Shown here: in pieces, positions 23,879 to 33,872 of the stretch
Layout: the number at the start of each line of letters is the position of its first letter
Numbering within the stretch: position 1 is the stretch's first letter
DNA from: Allium sativum
Taxonomy: Eukaryota; Streptophyta; Magnoliopsida; Asparagales; Amaryllidaceae
Length of the DNA stretch: 64,000 nt
Direction of reading: 5' to 3'
Assembly: GCA_030737875.1 (NCBI GenBank)
Contig: CM060910.1
Coordinates: 66,162,501-66,226,500, forward strand
The notes under the pieces: model-generated
The model's input: the letters and a program-made list of their open reading frames with translations, nothing else
Databases searched by the model: none
Told to the model about the DNA's origin: nothing
Program-made: the position numbers and the translations under genes

Positions 23879-24959
23879 TGGAGGAATCAGTGAACGTATC
23901 GAACTAAATTATAGATCTAGAGTTTAAGAGGGCTTATATCTATGTTGTAATAATTTTAGTAGAAATTAGGAGCGAAACGGAGTTGAAAATCTTTGGTTTG
24001 GAGGTTGGGAAATGGTCATTTTTGGGTTTCAATGGATTTGACAGTGAAAATGGGAGAGGAGGGTGCTAGAACGATAATATGTATTGTTCCAACAAATCGG
24101 GTCATGTACAGGTCGTGCTCGGTTGTAGGTAGCGATCGACCCAGCCTTAGAAGGCTGGTCGACCACTAGGGGTCAACCGCTAGCTCATTTCGGGCGCGGT
24201 ATGAACCTCGGCATAACGTCCAAGTCCGATTTCCTGAAAAATTAAAATAAAATTACTACGAGATCGTTTCGACATGCCGACTCCACCAAAAATCTCATGC
24301 CGACGTTCACCATCCGTCGAGTCAAGAATTGATTCCCATATGCCACTCGTTTATCTCAAAAATTTTGCGACCAATCAACAAACGAAATTACAAATAGAAA
24401 ATCAGCTAGAAATCCGTAAATAAATTAAAATAGATTTTCCACTTTCTTAGTTGTCAAACGAATCGAGTGATTTATGAAATCAAATACCCGAAAGCTAAAT
24501 AGAATTTTCCCTAGTTATTTCTCGAGAGAAAAATCTAAAAATGTTTCAAAATAAATTGCTATACTATTAAACTGAGGGTCTCATAATATAGGTCTGTTTA
24601 TTTTTCTGGCATAGCCTGTCAGTTTTTAAGTTGACCGTAAAGACCTTTTACTATAGCAAATAATAAAAAACAGTATAGTACAAGTGATTATTAGTTGACA
24701 ATCATATTCGGCTTTCAAGGTGGACCGTCCACCGCCTACGGAGTTTATAGTGTTCTATCTTCTCTACCTATATAGGGTTATAGCACTAGAGCTAGCTAAT
24801 TTACTAGACTACACATTACAATCCAAATATGACATATCTCTCCACGCAAGGAGGATGAAACAATAACATACTTCAAAAAAAGTGAACTACATTTTAATAC
24901 AAATAAAATAGCATTGGTCTGTTAAACATAACTAGCGTATTCAAAAAATTGCATGACAA
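23879..24959. other. Element C internal DNA without a recognised gene
   Basis: Includes a stretch at about 24556 resembling a Helitron 5' start (CTATACTATTAAAC), with an opposing CTATAGCAA at 24648. Otherwise nothing recognised. Confidence 0.4.
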
Positions 24960-26044
24960 AACAAAATTAGTACATGGGCTGAACGGTGCAATAACTTCAG
25001 CAAGTACTAAACAGTTGTCTGCCCAGTTTCTCGAGCTCCACACCGAAAATGCAGAAATTACGCGCACAGTTCACATTGTGAAGGACTTTCAAGGTGGCCG
25101 AGCTGCCAAAAAACGTGGGTGAGGAAGGAGAATATGATTACTGATAGGAAACCAATGTCCAGCGCATGATGCATCTCCTATATCATTGTTAACCAATAAC
25201 CAAATATGAACTAGAATACCATACTCACGTCGATCTAGTACCAACCACTGGAGAGAAATGAGCTTCATGAAAAAGAACTGTACAACTCATAACACAAAAA
25301 CTAATATTAGCACAGGCTGACGAGTTCACCACCAATAAACAACAACAAGGGTCCATGCAAATGCATCACGTATTATGCCATTGCTCATTGTTGATGATCC
25401 AAGCAAACTAACAACAGTCCTCTATGTTACAAGCAACAACCCAAATGAATAGGAGTAAGAACACTTACATATCAAGAACCAAGTTTCATACACCCAAAGA
25501 TAAACCAACCACATACCACTAACCACAATAATACACCCAAAAATCCCAGACGAACTCCAAGTTTACCAACAAGAAAAATACAGGAAAACATCGAATACTA
25601 AAGCAGTAACTTGCACTATAACTAACGAAAGTTGAGACGCTATAACTAGAAAGCTAATCGGAGTTGTTGTTCACCTATAAGTTCCACGTTAGAAACAAAC
25701 TCCATCTGATAGCCTTGACCACCAGTTGAAGAACTAGCTTCAAAAACTCCACAGAGTAGAGTCTGAAGGCAAGCAATTGCCTGAAATAACCATGCTCAAA
25801 GAATGCAATCAGAGATTAAAGGGGGTTTAGAGGGCAGAGAGGTAGCGATGATATTGAAGAAAAATGCGGGGAAACTCAGCATAAATTACATGGGAAAAAC
25901 TTAGATTTGGAATTGATTTTGAGTTTAGTGGAAGAGCAGCCATGCAAGGCGAAAACAAAAAAGGTAAAAGTGAAATCTGAGGAGAGGGGAGATGATAGAA
26001 GATGATTTTGGAAGAGTTAGGTTGCGTGAAGAAAATGATGGAAG
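24960..26044 (-). pseudogene. Probable captured cellular gene fragment with introns, inside element C
   Basis: The minus strand looks like a gene model. There is a pyrimidine-rich leader (about 26030-25950), an ATG near 25940 opening MAALPLNSKSIPNLSFSH, and a clean exon at 25780-25675 preceded by TTATTTCAG and followed by GTGAAC. A possible last exon starts near 25112 after TTTTTTGGCAG and contains LKVLHNVNCARNFCIFGVEL before a stop. Codon usage and splice signals differ from the AT-rich element DNA around it. I do not recognise the protein. Retained introns argue for capture at the DNA level. It could also be a gene piece carried by another, unrecognised transposon. G1 cuts the region at 26049. 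Confidence 0.35.
25675..25780 (-). pseudogene. Best-supported exon of the captured gene fragment
   Basis: 106 bp, open throughout in one frame, reading AIACLQTLLCGVFEASSSTG and continuing to VSNVELI, with acceptor CAG on one side and donor GTGAAC on the other. No stop or shift within the exon. Confidence 0.45.
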
Positions 26045-26380
26045 TAATCTATAACACCCCATATTTTCTATGAATATTAAAATAACGAATTAAAGAATAC
26101 TTAATTTTAAAAGTAGGAATTAAGTAAAATGGGTAGCGCCATTCGTTCGTCTCGGAATTCTGGTTGGAATAGAGTCCGAGTTTGCGTAAATTGGACTTCG
26201 TATGAGGAAGTTATGAAGCTTAGAAGATTTCAGTTCAAAGCAGAATTAAATTAAATAATAATTAAAAATTAGAAAACAAATTCAAATTTCGAATATCAGC
26301 CAATAAACGATGAGCGGGAAAAATCCCGCCCGAGGGTGTCGACCCCCCTATAGGGGTATCAACCCCTATCTTCCCAGATC

Positions 26381-26483
26381 TGGGTGACGAATTCTGAAGG
26401 ATTAGGGCTTATGTGTCGTGCTGTGGTTGGCTGGGTGACGAATTCTATAGGATTAGGGCTTATGTGTCGTGCTGTGGTTGGCT
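26381..26483 (+). repeat. 51 bp tandem duplication in G1 LTR
   Basis: Two copies of a unit starting TGGGTGACGAATTCT and containing GGATTAGGGCTTATGTGTCG. The same duplication is in the 3' LTR (about 34244-34347), so it predates the insertion. Confidence 0.85.
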
Positions 26484-26570
26484 AGGTGACGTGTCTCTTT
26501 GGTTTGGATGGCTCTGATGACTCTTATGCTAATCTAAAGGCCGTAGTTTGTCTAACACATCTATAAATAC

Positions 26571-26580
26571 ATATCTAAAC
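26571..26580 (+). promoter_or_regulatory. TATA box of G1 5' LTR
   Basis: CTATAAATAC, conserved in the 3' LTR (GTATAAATAC, 34424-34433) and in both G2 LTRs. Transcription would start about 30 bp downstream, placing the structured modules in the transcribed part. Confidence 0.65.
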
Positions 26581-27373
26581 TTAACCCTAACCTCATAACC
26601 CTATTCAATGATGCCTCCATGTTGTCCATCTATAAACTAGCCTAGCCTCCATCTTCTCCAAACAAGAAATCAAATTAGAGAGCTTCAAATTGAAGAAAAG
26701 GTTTCCGCTTTAATCAACAAAGAAAGATTATAATCGCTACAACGTCGACTAAATCTCCTTTTCTAAACCTATCGTTGTAAGTTCAGTTATTATTTTGATT
26801 TGAACACATAATAGAAATCATGACTGTAATGAATCGAATCTAGAACTATGCCTAATTGTAAGATAATCAATTCTGATTCATGCTTGTTCTTTTGTCAAAT
26901 CTGAAATTTCCTATGCCTATGAGACTGTTGTGATTGAACCTATCATGTTGTACATCAAATTAGTAATTTCTTTATGTTCAATCCTATCGAATCTGTATAC
27001 TTACGATGTATTTTCCTTAGCTTGCTCATATTCATTGTTAATGTACAACATGCCTATTGGAACCATGATTCTTGTGTTTGGTACACCTTTACATGCATAT
27101 TTTCCCTTATGTCAATTCTTGTGTTTCTTCTCTATCCCCGTTCCATTTTCTTTTATGAGTACTTGGAATTTGGAAACCTTGTTGAATCTTGTTGTACATG
27201 CGATTGTAACGCTGGGAATTAGGTACAACCTATTGGAGTAATTTTGGACATAACAAGTATATTGGACATAACTTGAATTGACTACAATTGTGGATAATTG
27301 GCATACAAAAAATCTAGACTTGGACATGAATGGTAAATATGTAATTTGGATAAAAGGTGAACATGCCTAACCC

Positions 27374-27570
27374 AAGGTTAGATTGAGTTGCGGTGTAAGA
27401 CTGCCCGGAACCACCCAGCACATCCAGCAATCGCAACAACAGGTCTAATGTGAGAGATTAGCGCATCAAGCCTAAAACCAGAGGTTAGAATGAGTTTGTG
27501 GTAGATGTCTGCCCGGAACTGCCCGGCACATCCTGCAACTGCAAACAACAGTTCTAATGTGAGAGGTTGG
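27374..27570 (+). ncRNA. Tandem two-stem hairpin modules, G1 5' LTR
   Basis: Module 1: outer stem TTAGA (27378-27382) with TCTAA (27444-27448); inner stem GTTGCGGT (27387-27394) with ATCGCAAC (27430-27437). Module 2: outer TTAGAA (27485-27490) with TTCTAA (27552-27557); inner GTTTGTGGT (27494-27502) with ACTGCAAAC (27538-27546). Both share a loop with TGCCCGGAAC and a CACATCC segment, and both are followed by TGTGAGAG. Stem bases differ between modules yet still pair, which favours a selected structure. G2 has homologous modules at 53191-53404. Confidence 0.6.
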
Positions 27571-27954
27571 TGCATTAATAAATTAATTAATGCCAGTGAA
27601 CAGACATGCTAACAATGGTAAGGTTAAGTAACATATGAATAGGCAACACTTAACCAATGCAACATGTTAATTAAACAAATGGGTGGGGTTAGGTTAAATT
27701 GAGAACACTTAAATGTTATAATATGTTGATTAGGAAACCCTAGCAACGGGGACCCATTTCAGCAGTAACCTACATAGATGTATCACGGTACCCTGAACTA
27801 GGCAGGGTGGGGCACGATTACTGGGCTGATTATAAGCGGTCAAATAGCGGCAGGTGGTGCGTCAGTGTAGGTTCCGACAGAGTACGAACGTGCACGTACT
27901 CTAGAGTGAAAAAATCAGGCATTAGGCATTAGTAGTTATACACTGTGCATATTT

Positions 27955-28022
27955 AATTGTGTTGGGTAGCCATCATAGGGATTGATACACCCCATGGTGG
28001 GACTAGCACAGGTATCTACAAA
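27955..28022 (+). ncRNA. Second conserved structured segment, G1 5' LTR
   Basis: GGGTAGCCA, then GATACACCCCATGGTGGG, then AGCACAGGTATCTA. The same order, with CCCCACTGTGGGG as the hairpin, is in G2 at 53838-53900. Just upstream at about 27882-27905, AGAGTACG pairs with CGTACTCT. Confidence 0.4.
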
Positions 28023-28731
28023 CAAGCAGGGCCGAATGACACAAGTAATAAATTCATGCGAGTAGAAGACGATCGATAAAGGGATCATTTTATTAAGAAC
28101 ACATGAGGCTAGTTGAAACAATTGTTAGTAGGTGCAGAGAAATAGAAATGGGTGCGATAACATATTTAGTTTATCTTGCCTTATCTTGTCTTATGTTATC
28201 TTGTTACTATGGTATTGTCTTATATTCGGTTTATTCATGTCATGATCCTTTTTCTTGTTTACATACGGAAAATATCTGGGCTTACCAGGCTTTATGTCTG
28301 ACCCATTTTCTTTCGTCTTCTTTTCTTCCGTCCCCCTACCCCCGGTCCACAGGGAGAGAATGCTTCAGCTTAGTTCAGACCTTTTCTAGCTTGAAGAGAG
28401 TAGATGTATTGCTTGGATTCTCTTTTTTTGGGCTATGGCTGTGATTACACTTTTATTGGGGATTTACGCTACTTTACTACTGTTTTATGCTTCTTCATGT
28501 ATTTGGAGTTTTGAATCAAGACAAAGGTTCTATTGTAATGATTTGGAAGTTGGGTTTTGAGACAATGGTTGTAATGTTTTGACTGAACCATGCTGCTTAT
28601 GAAATGATTTTAGTTTTTCCACTGTTTGTATGTCTATCATGTAAATTATCTGTATCTTTTACCTATAATACTTCACCAAAGTTAATGCATTCCCTTTGTG
28701 AGTGACCTTAATAGAGGTGAGGTATTTCACT

Positions 28732-28743
28732 TGTTATCAGAGC
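28732..28743 (+). promoter_or_regulatory. G1 primer-binding site (iMet type)
   Basis: TGTTATCAGAGC two bases after the 5' LTR; one mismatch to TGGTATCAGAGC. Confidence 0.85.
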
Positions 28744-28909
28744 TGATGGTTACCAGATCAGATAAAAGTTTTTGAAAACTATTTTTCAAAAAGAAGTTTA
28801 AAAGAAGCATTTTCAAGAAAAGTGTTGTTTTATTTTAAAGGCATATTCCCCAAAGCCATATGCACTATCTTTCTATCCTTTGTTTGAATCTTTTTCTTTT
28901 CGTTTCAAC

Positions 28910-29833
28910 ATGTCTGTGGATCTTAATCTTCCAGAGGGAGTGCAAGTACCCACCTGGTTCCGTCGGTATTTAGAGGCTACAGCCCCCGCCGAAGGATAAA
29001 CAGACGCTCCTCATCCCCCAGCCGCAGATATTGCTCCACCTCCTCCCCCAGATGCAGACACTGTTCCTCCTCCTCCTCCTCCTCCTCCGCGTCCGAATGC
29101 TTTCTCGAAGATATGTAGGGACTTTCGAGCTATGGGCGGAAAGAAATTTAATGGGATTGAATCATTCGTGGAAGCAAGAAACTGGCTTAAGGAAACAGAA
29201 GATCTGTTTGTTATCTTCGAAGTGGACGATAGGCGGAAGATACAGCTGGTTGTATGGTTACTTAAGGACAAAGCCTCTTTCTTGTGGGAAGTTACTAATG
29301 CTGAGAGACCAGTTGAGACTTGGGAGGACTACAGAATGAGGATTAGGATGAAGTTCCTCTCGCAAGCTGAACAAAGCCTACAGATGGAGAAGTTCTTAGC
29401 ACTCAAACAGGGAAGCTTATTGGTTAAGGAATACGTCAACAAGTTCAACCAGTTGGATAGATTCGGACTGGAGTTGGTAAACACTCCACATAAAAAGGCT
29501 CTCCGTTTTGCTAAAGGGTTAAATAAGCCACTGCACGGTCTGGCTATGTCCCATATACCTATGGGCGCGACTTATGAGAAACTGGTAGACATGGCATTGT
29601 TACATGAGGAAAGCAAGGGCGAGAAGAAAGAGGTGAAGATGGAAGAACCTCTAAACAAAAAAGTGGAGAAATCGCAGAATAAGAATACGGATTATAAGAA
29701 GGGTGGAAAGAATAACAAACCCCATGACAAGAGGAAGTGTAATTTTTGTGGCATACCTGGACATCTGATTAAGGATTGCAGAAAGAAGAAGAGGAAGATG
29801 GGTGGTTGCTTTTAGTGTGGCGAGGCAGGACCT
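28910..29833 (+). pseudogene. gag: G1 gag (inactivated)
   Basis: Encodes the capsid/nucleocapsid precursor that packages element RNA into cytoplasmic particles. It starts MSVDLNLPEGVQVP, has a proline-rich stretch (29030-29095), then the retrotransposon gag domain (FVEARNWLKE, FLSQAEQ, VKEYVNKFNQL). The first CCHC zinc knuckle at 29738-29779 (CNFCGIPGHLIKDC) is intact. The second, at about 29807-29848, is destroyed: TAG at 29813 replaces a residue and its histidine is proline. A TAA at 28997 also stops the frame after 29 codons. The frame is otherwise continuous from 28910 and runs straight into pol, so gag and pol formed one frame. Confidence 0.92.
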
Positions 29834-32800
29834 ATGGCTAAGGATTGCCCAAGAAGGCAAGGGCAAGGGCAGAGGACAGGATTTACTTCTGGAGGGCAGA
29901 TTCACGCTCTCACAGCACGTACGCAAGCAAGAGGTAGAAATATTTCTGTTGAGAGTTTAGTTTATCTTTCTGATCATCCTGTTCGTACTCTTTTTGATTC
30001 TGGCGCATCACACTCTTTTATATCTACTACTTTAGTTGAATCTCTGCACTTAGATACCAGTATAGTAGAGGATCCCATGGTTGTTTCAAATCCAATTGGG
30101 AGTTCGGCTTATTTATCAATGATTTGTTTGGATTTGGAAATTTCTATACTAAGCGTTAGGTTTAGATGCAATGCTTATGTTTTGGGTTTCACGGGCTTTG
30201 GGTTGATTCTAGGCATGGATTGGTTATCCAGTAATGGTGTCATCCTTGATTGTGAAAAGGGAGTGGTTCGACTTTTGACTCGCCTCGGTAATACCCTCGA
30301 AATCTCTTGTAATCCTATGAATTATGTTATGCTTAGCTACCTAGAATCTATAGATGCGTCTGTTGAAAATTTGCAATCTGTTAGAGTGGTCCATGAGTAC
30401 TCGGATGTCTTTGAAGAAGTGAAGGGTTTACCACCAAAGCAAGAGATAGATTCCCGCATATACCTAGTTGATAATGTAAAACCAGTTTCTTTACCCATTA
30501 GACGCATGGCTCCAAGGGAAAGGAAGGAGCTCAGCAAGCAAGTTAAAGAGTTGCTCGAAAAAGGGTTCATAAGGCGGAGTATTTCTAAATGGAGTGCTCC
30601 AGTAGTGTTCGCAACCAAAGCGGATGGTTCACTTCGCCTATGCGTGGATTATAGGGAGTTAAACAAGCTGACCAAGAAGAATAGGCACCCACTTCCAAGA
30701 ATAGACGACTTATTCGATCAGCTCGTAGGTGCATCAGTTTTCTCCTAACTAGATTGGGCTACCGGATTTCATCAGCTAAGAGTGGCTGAAGACAGCATAG
30801 ATAAGACTGCGTTCAGGACTCCGGATGGTTTCTTTGAATGGTTTGTCATGCCTTTCAGTTTGACAAATGCACCCGCCTATTTCGTAGACTTGATGAGTTG
30901 GGTGTTTATGGAGTTCCTTAATAAATTTGTAGTAGTCTTCATAGACGACATCTTGATTTTCTCAAAAAGTGAGGATGAACATGCTTTGCATTTAAGGGAA
31001 GTTATGGATACTCTTCGAGCACATCGGCTTAAAGCAAAATTGTCCAAATGCCCTTTTTGGAGAGAAGAAGTAAGGTTTCTTAGACATGTGGTGTCCAAAG
31101 AAGGGATAGTTGTGGATCCCGCAAAAGTAGTGGCGGTGTAAGATTGGAAGATTCCAAGGAATGCAACCAAAGTACGAATTTTCTCGGACTAGCGGGCTAT
31201 TATAGAAAGTTCATTAAAGACTTTGCGAAGATCTCAGCCCCACTTACTAGATTGACGAAGAAGAACCTAACTTTTGCTTGGGATTTGGATTATGATGTTG
31301 CTTTCCAACGATTGAAGAGGGCTCTAACAACAGCTCCAGTTCTGACATTGCCTGATGGAAGTAAGATGTTTACAGTATACACAGACGCATGCGACACGGG
31401 GTTAGGCGCTGTTTTGATGCATGAAGGTAAGGTAGTTTGTTATGGAGGAAGGCAATTGAAAGTACATGAAAAGAACTACCCAACTCATGTTTTGGAACTC
31501 GCTGCCATTGTTTTCGCTCTTAAGTCATGGCGTTATTACCTACTAGAAGAAAGGTTTGAATTGTTTATTGACCATAAATCATTAAAATACCTTTTCTCAC
31601 AAAAGATCTTAACTTAAGAGAGCAAAGGTGGATGGAATTTCTTGCCTCATACGATTTTGAGATTGCTTATACCCGGCAAGGGTAATTTGGTAGCAGACTC
31701 CTTAAGTAGGAAAAGGCTGACCTTAAGTCCTCTCTTTGTAGAAAGGCAAAACTTGGAGTACATAGCAACCTTTGACTTTATACCCTCCTTTGAGTTTGTA
31801 CCTGGTTTGTTAGCATCGCTAAAGGTGCGGCCTACGCTTTTGGACTCAATAGGAGCCGCGCAACATGAAGACCCTCAGATAGTTGATGTGATGGATAAGT
31901 TAATTAGAGGTGAGACTTCTAGTCACCTCAATAGATACTCTATAGATGACAAGGGTTGGTTGAGACGGGATGGAAGACTATGTGTCCCACAAGCAAGGGA
32001 TTTGGTGAAGACAGTTCTTGAAGAAGCACACCATTCTAAGTTGACCATACACCCAAGTGGAGATAAGATGTATAAAGACATAAAAAGGGTTTTCTTTTGG
32101 AATGACATGAAGAAGGATGTAGCTGAATTCGTCTCTAAGTGCTTAATACGCTAGCGAGTCAAGGCGGAGTAGAATAAGCCTGGTGGTCTGCTTCATCCTC
32201 TAGAGGTACCATAGTGGAAATGGGATAGCATTTCGATGGACTTTATAGATGGGTTGCCTAGGTCAAGAAGGGGCAATACCAGTATTTCGGTAATGGTTGA
32301 CAGACTCACTAAAAGCGCTCACTTTATACCTGTTAAGAGTAGGAGGACTGCCTCATCATTAGCATCCATTTATCTTAAAGAAGTAGTTCGACTGCATGGG
32401 ATACCCTCTAGTATAGTAAGTGATCGAGATTCTATCTTTACGAGTGAGTTTTGGAAGAGTTTGCAAGAGGCCGTAGGCACACAGCTATGCTTAAGCACTT
32501 CCTATCACCCTCAAACCGATGGTCAGACTGAAAGGATGAACAAAGTATTAGAAGATCTTTTGAGATTGTGCATTCTTGATTTTGGAGGAACGTGGGAAGA
32601 TCATCTTCCTTTGGTGAAGTTCGCCAACAACAATAGCTACCAAGCCACCATAGGCATGGCACCCTTTGAGGCTTTATATGGAAGACCATGCCGATCACCA
32701 ACTTGTTGGTGGGAATCTATAGACAAGCTCGTACTTGGGCCCGACATGATCAGAGAGACTTCGGAGAAGGTGGACTTAATATGAAGACGAATGAAGACCG

Positions 32801-33288
32801 CACAAGATAGAAAGAAGTCCTACGCAGATAAAAGAAGGACCGACCTTGAGTTTGAGGTTGGAGATAGGGTTTTCCTTAAAGTATATCCTTTGAAGAATGT
32901 CGTTCGCTTTGGATCCGTAGGAAAATTGGCACCAAGATTTGTAGGGCCATTTCCTATCATTGAGAGAGGATTGGAACGATGGCTTATAAAGTAGAGTAGC
33001 CCGAAAGATTGGCTGGAGTTCATAATGGTTTTCATGTATCTCATCTACGAAAGTGCTTACATGAGTCTGCGGAAGTGGTGGAGCCGAGCATACAAGAAGA
33101 AGTAGAAGTGGAACGAGAAGCGACGGTGAGAAGAGTTCCAACTTGTATCTTGGGAACAGAAGTTAAGAAGCTACGCAATCATGAGGTCAAGCTAGTTTAA
33201 GTACGACGGAGTGATGCTGAAGAAGACGCGACTTGGGAGACTGAAGACAAGATACGCGCAACCTACCCTTTTCTTTTGAGGGTACATC
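29834..33288 (+). pseudogene. pol: G1 pol: protease, RT, RNase H, integrase, chromodomain-like tail (inactivated)
   Basis: Protease has [12 protein letters not shown] with the catalytic Asp at 29996. RT runs from about 30560 to 31130 ([16 protein letters not shown] at 30938-30949). RNase H has YTDAC at about 31381. The integrase core acids are D 32239, D 32422 and E 32530, the last two in DDX35E spacing; in its zinc-binding part a cysteine is replaced by arginine just before a TAG. A VGPF motif (about 32940) and a chromodomain-like end with ATWETED (about 33227) follow. Breaks: stops at 30746, 31139, 32152, 32170, 32212, 32782 and 33198; frameshifts near 31176, 31600, 31672 and 32975. Several stops replace Gln or Arg codons of G2, as C-to-T decay produces. 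Domain content is that of a chromovirus; no functional product is possible. Confidence 0.92.
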
Positions 33289-33872
33289 CTTGATCTCTTT
33301 TTCATAAGTTTATGCATGCTTGTATCTATCTTTTAAGTATATCTCCTTGGTCCTATTCTTGATCCTTAAGTAGAAACCAATGAATGTAAACATGTATTTG
33401 AAACATGTTATGATTGACGGTTGCAAGTGGTTGCTAGTGGTGGATCGTGGATGCATATACACACACATTAGGTACTAGATTGGCTCAGTCACTTTCATAT
33501 TTCATATGCATATATGTATTTGTATATGGATAGAAACTTGATGTGTTATCATATGGATGTTGCATTTGTATGAATGATTGAGCATTCATGTAGAAGTTAT
33601 ATAGTATGATTAGGAATAATTGCATATATGATGGACTCATGACACTGACATAATTCGCATTAAGGAGGTCAACTGAATTAGTAGACCGCCTGATTTTGCA
33701 TTAGATAAGGACATATTCACACACTATGCATACGATCATGAAAGCATTAGAAATGTTTTTTTAGGACTATGGATGTCTGTGATTGATGATTGAGTAGATG
33801 GATGTTGGATGTTAGGATACATTCTTCTTAACTTAGAGATTCCGAGGACGAAATCCTTTAAGGAGGGAAGAA
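33289..33872 (+). other. G1 3' untranslated region with polypurine tract
   Basis: Non-coding, with polypurine tract AAGGAGGGAAGAA at 33860-33872, preceded by GAGGACGAAATCC. A homologous segment is in G2 (59214-59791). Confidence 0.8.

Larger units (their letters stand above)
26777..28352 (+). other. Putative intron within the G1 LTR leader
   Basis: Donor-like GTAAGT at 26777 lies about 200 bp after the TATA box. At 28291-28352 is an acceptor-like run: TTATGTCTGACCC (branch-point-like CTGAC), a long pyrimidine tract, then CAG. In the 3' LTR the acceptor reads CCCCCCAG/GTCC at 36202; in the 5' LTR that AG is GG, and CAG lies 8 bases later. G2 has the same plan. Inferred only. Confidence 0.4.
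26050..28729 (+). repeat. G1 5' LTR
   Basis: Starts TATAACACCCC (expected TGTAACACCCC) and ends GAGGTATTTCA. Contains a 51 bp tandem duplication at 26381-26483, a TATA box, donor- and acceptor-like splice signals and structured modules, listed separately. Confidence 0.93.

Noticed and set aside
24556..24660. Possible Helitron 5' terminus (CTATACTATTAAAC) and inverted CTATAGCAA
   Set aside because: The start does not begin with the required TC, and I could not find a 3' hairpin with a CTRR end on either side of G1.
26930..27241. 103-codon hydrophobic frame in the G1 5' LTR (also 34793-35071)
   Set aside because: Lies inside the putative LTR intron; the other LTR copy is truncated by a frameshift; hydrophobicity reflects T-rich DNA.
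28914..29271. Minus-strand glycine-rich frames opposite gag (29011-29271, 54761-55015)
   Set aside because: Shadow frames of the proline-rich Gag linker.
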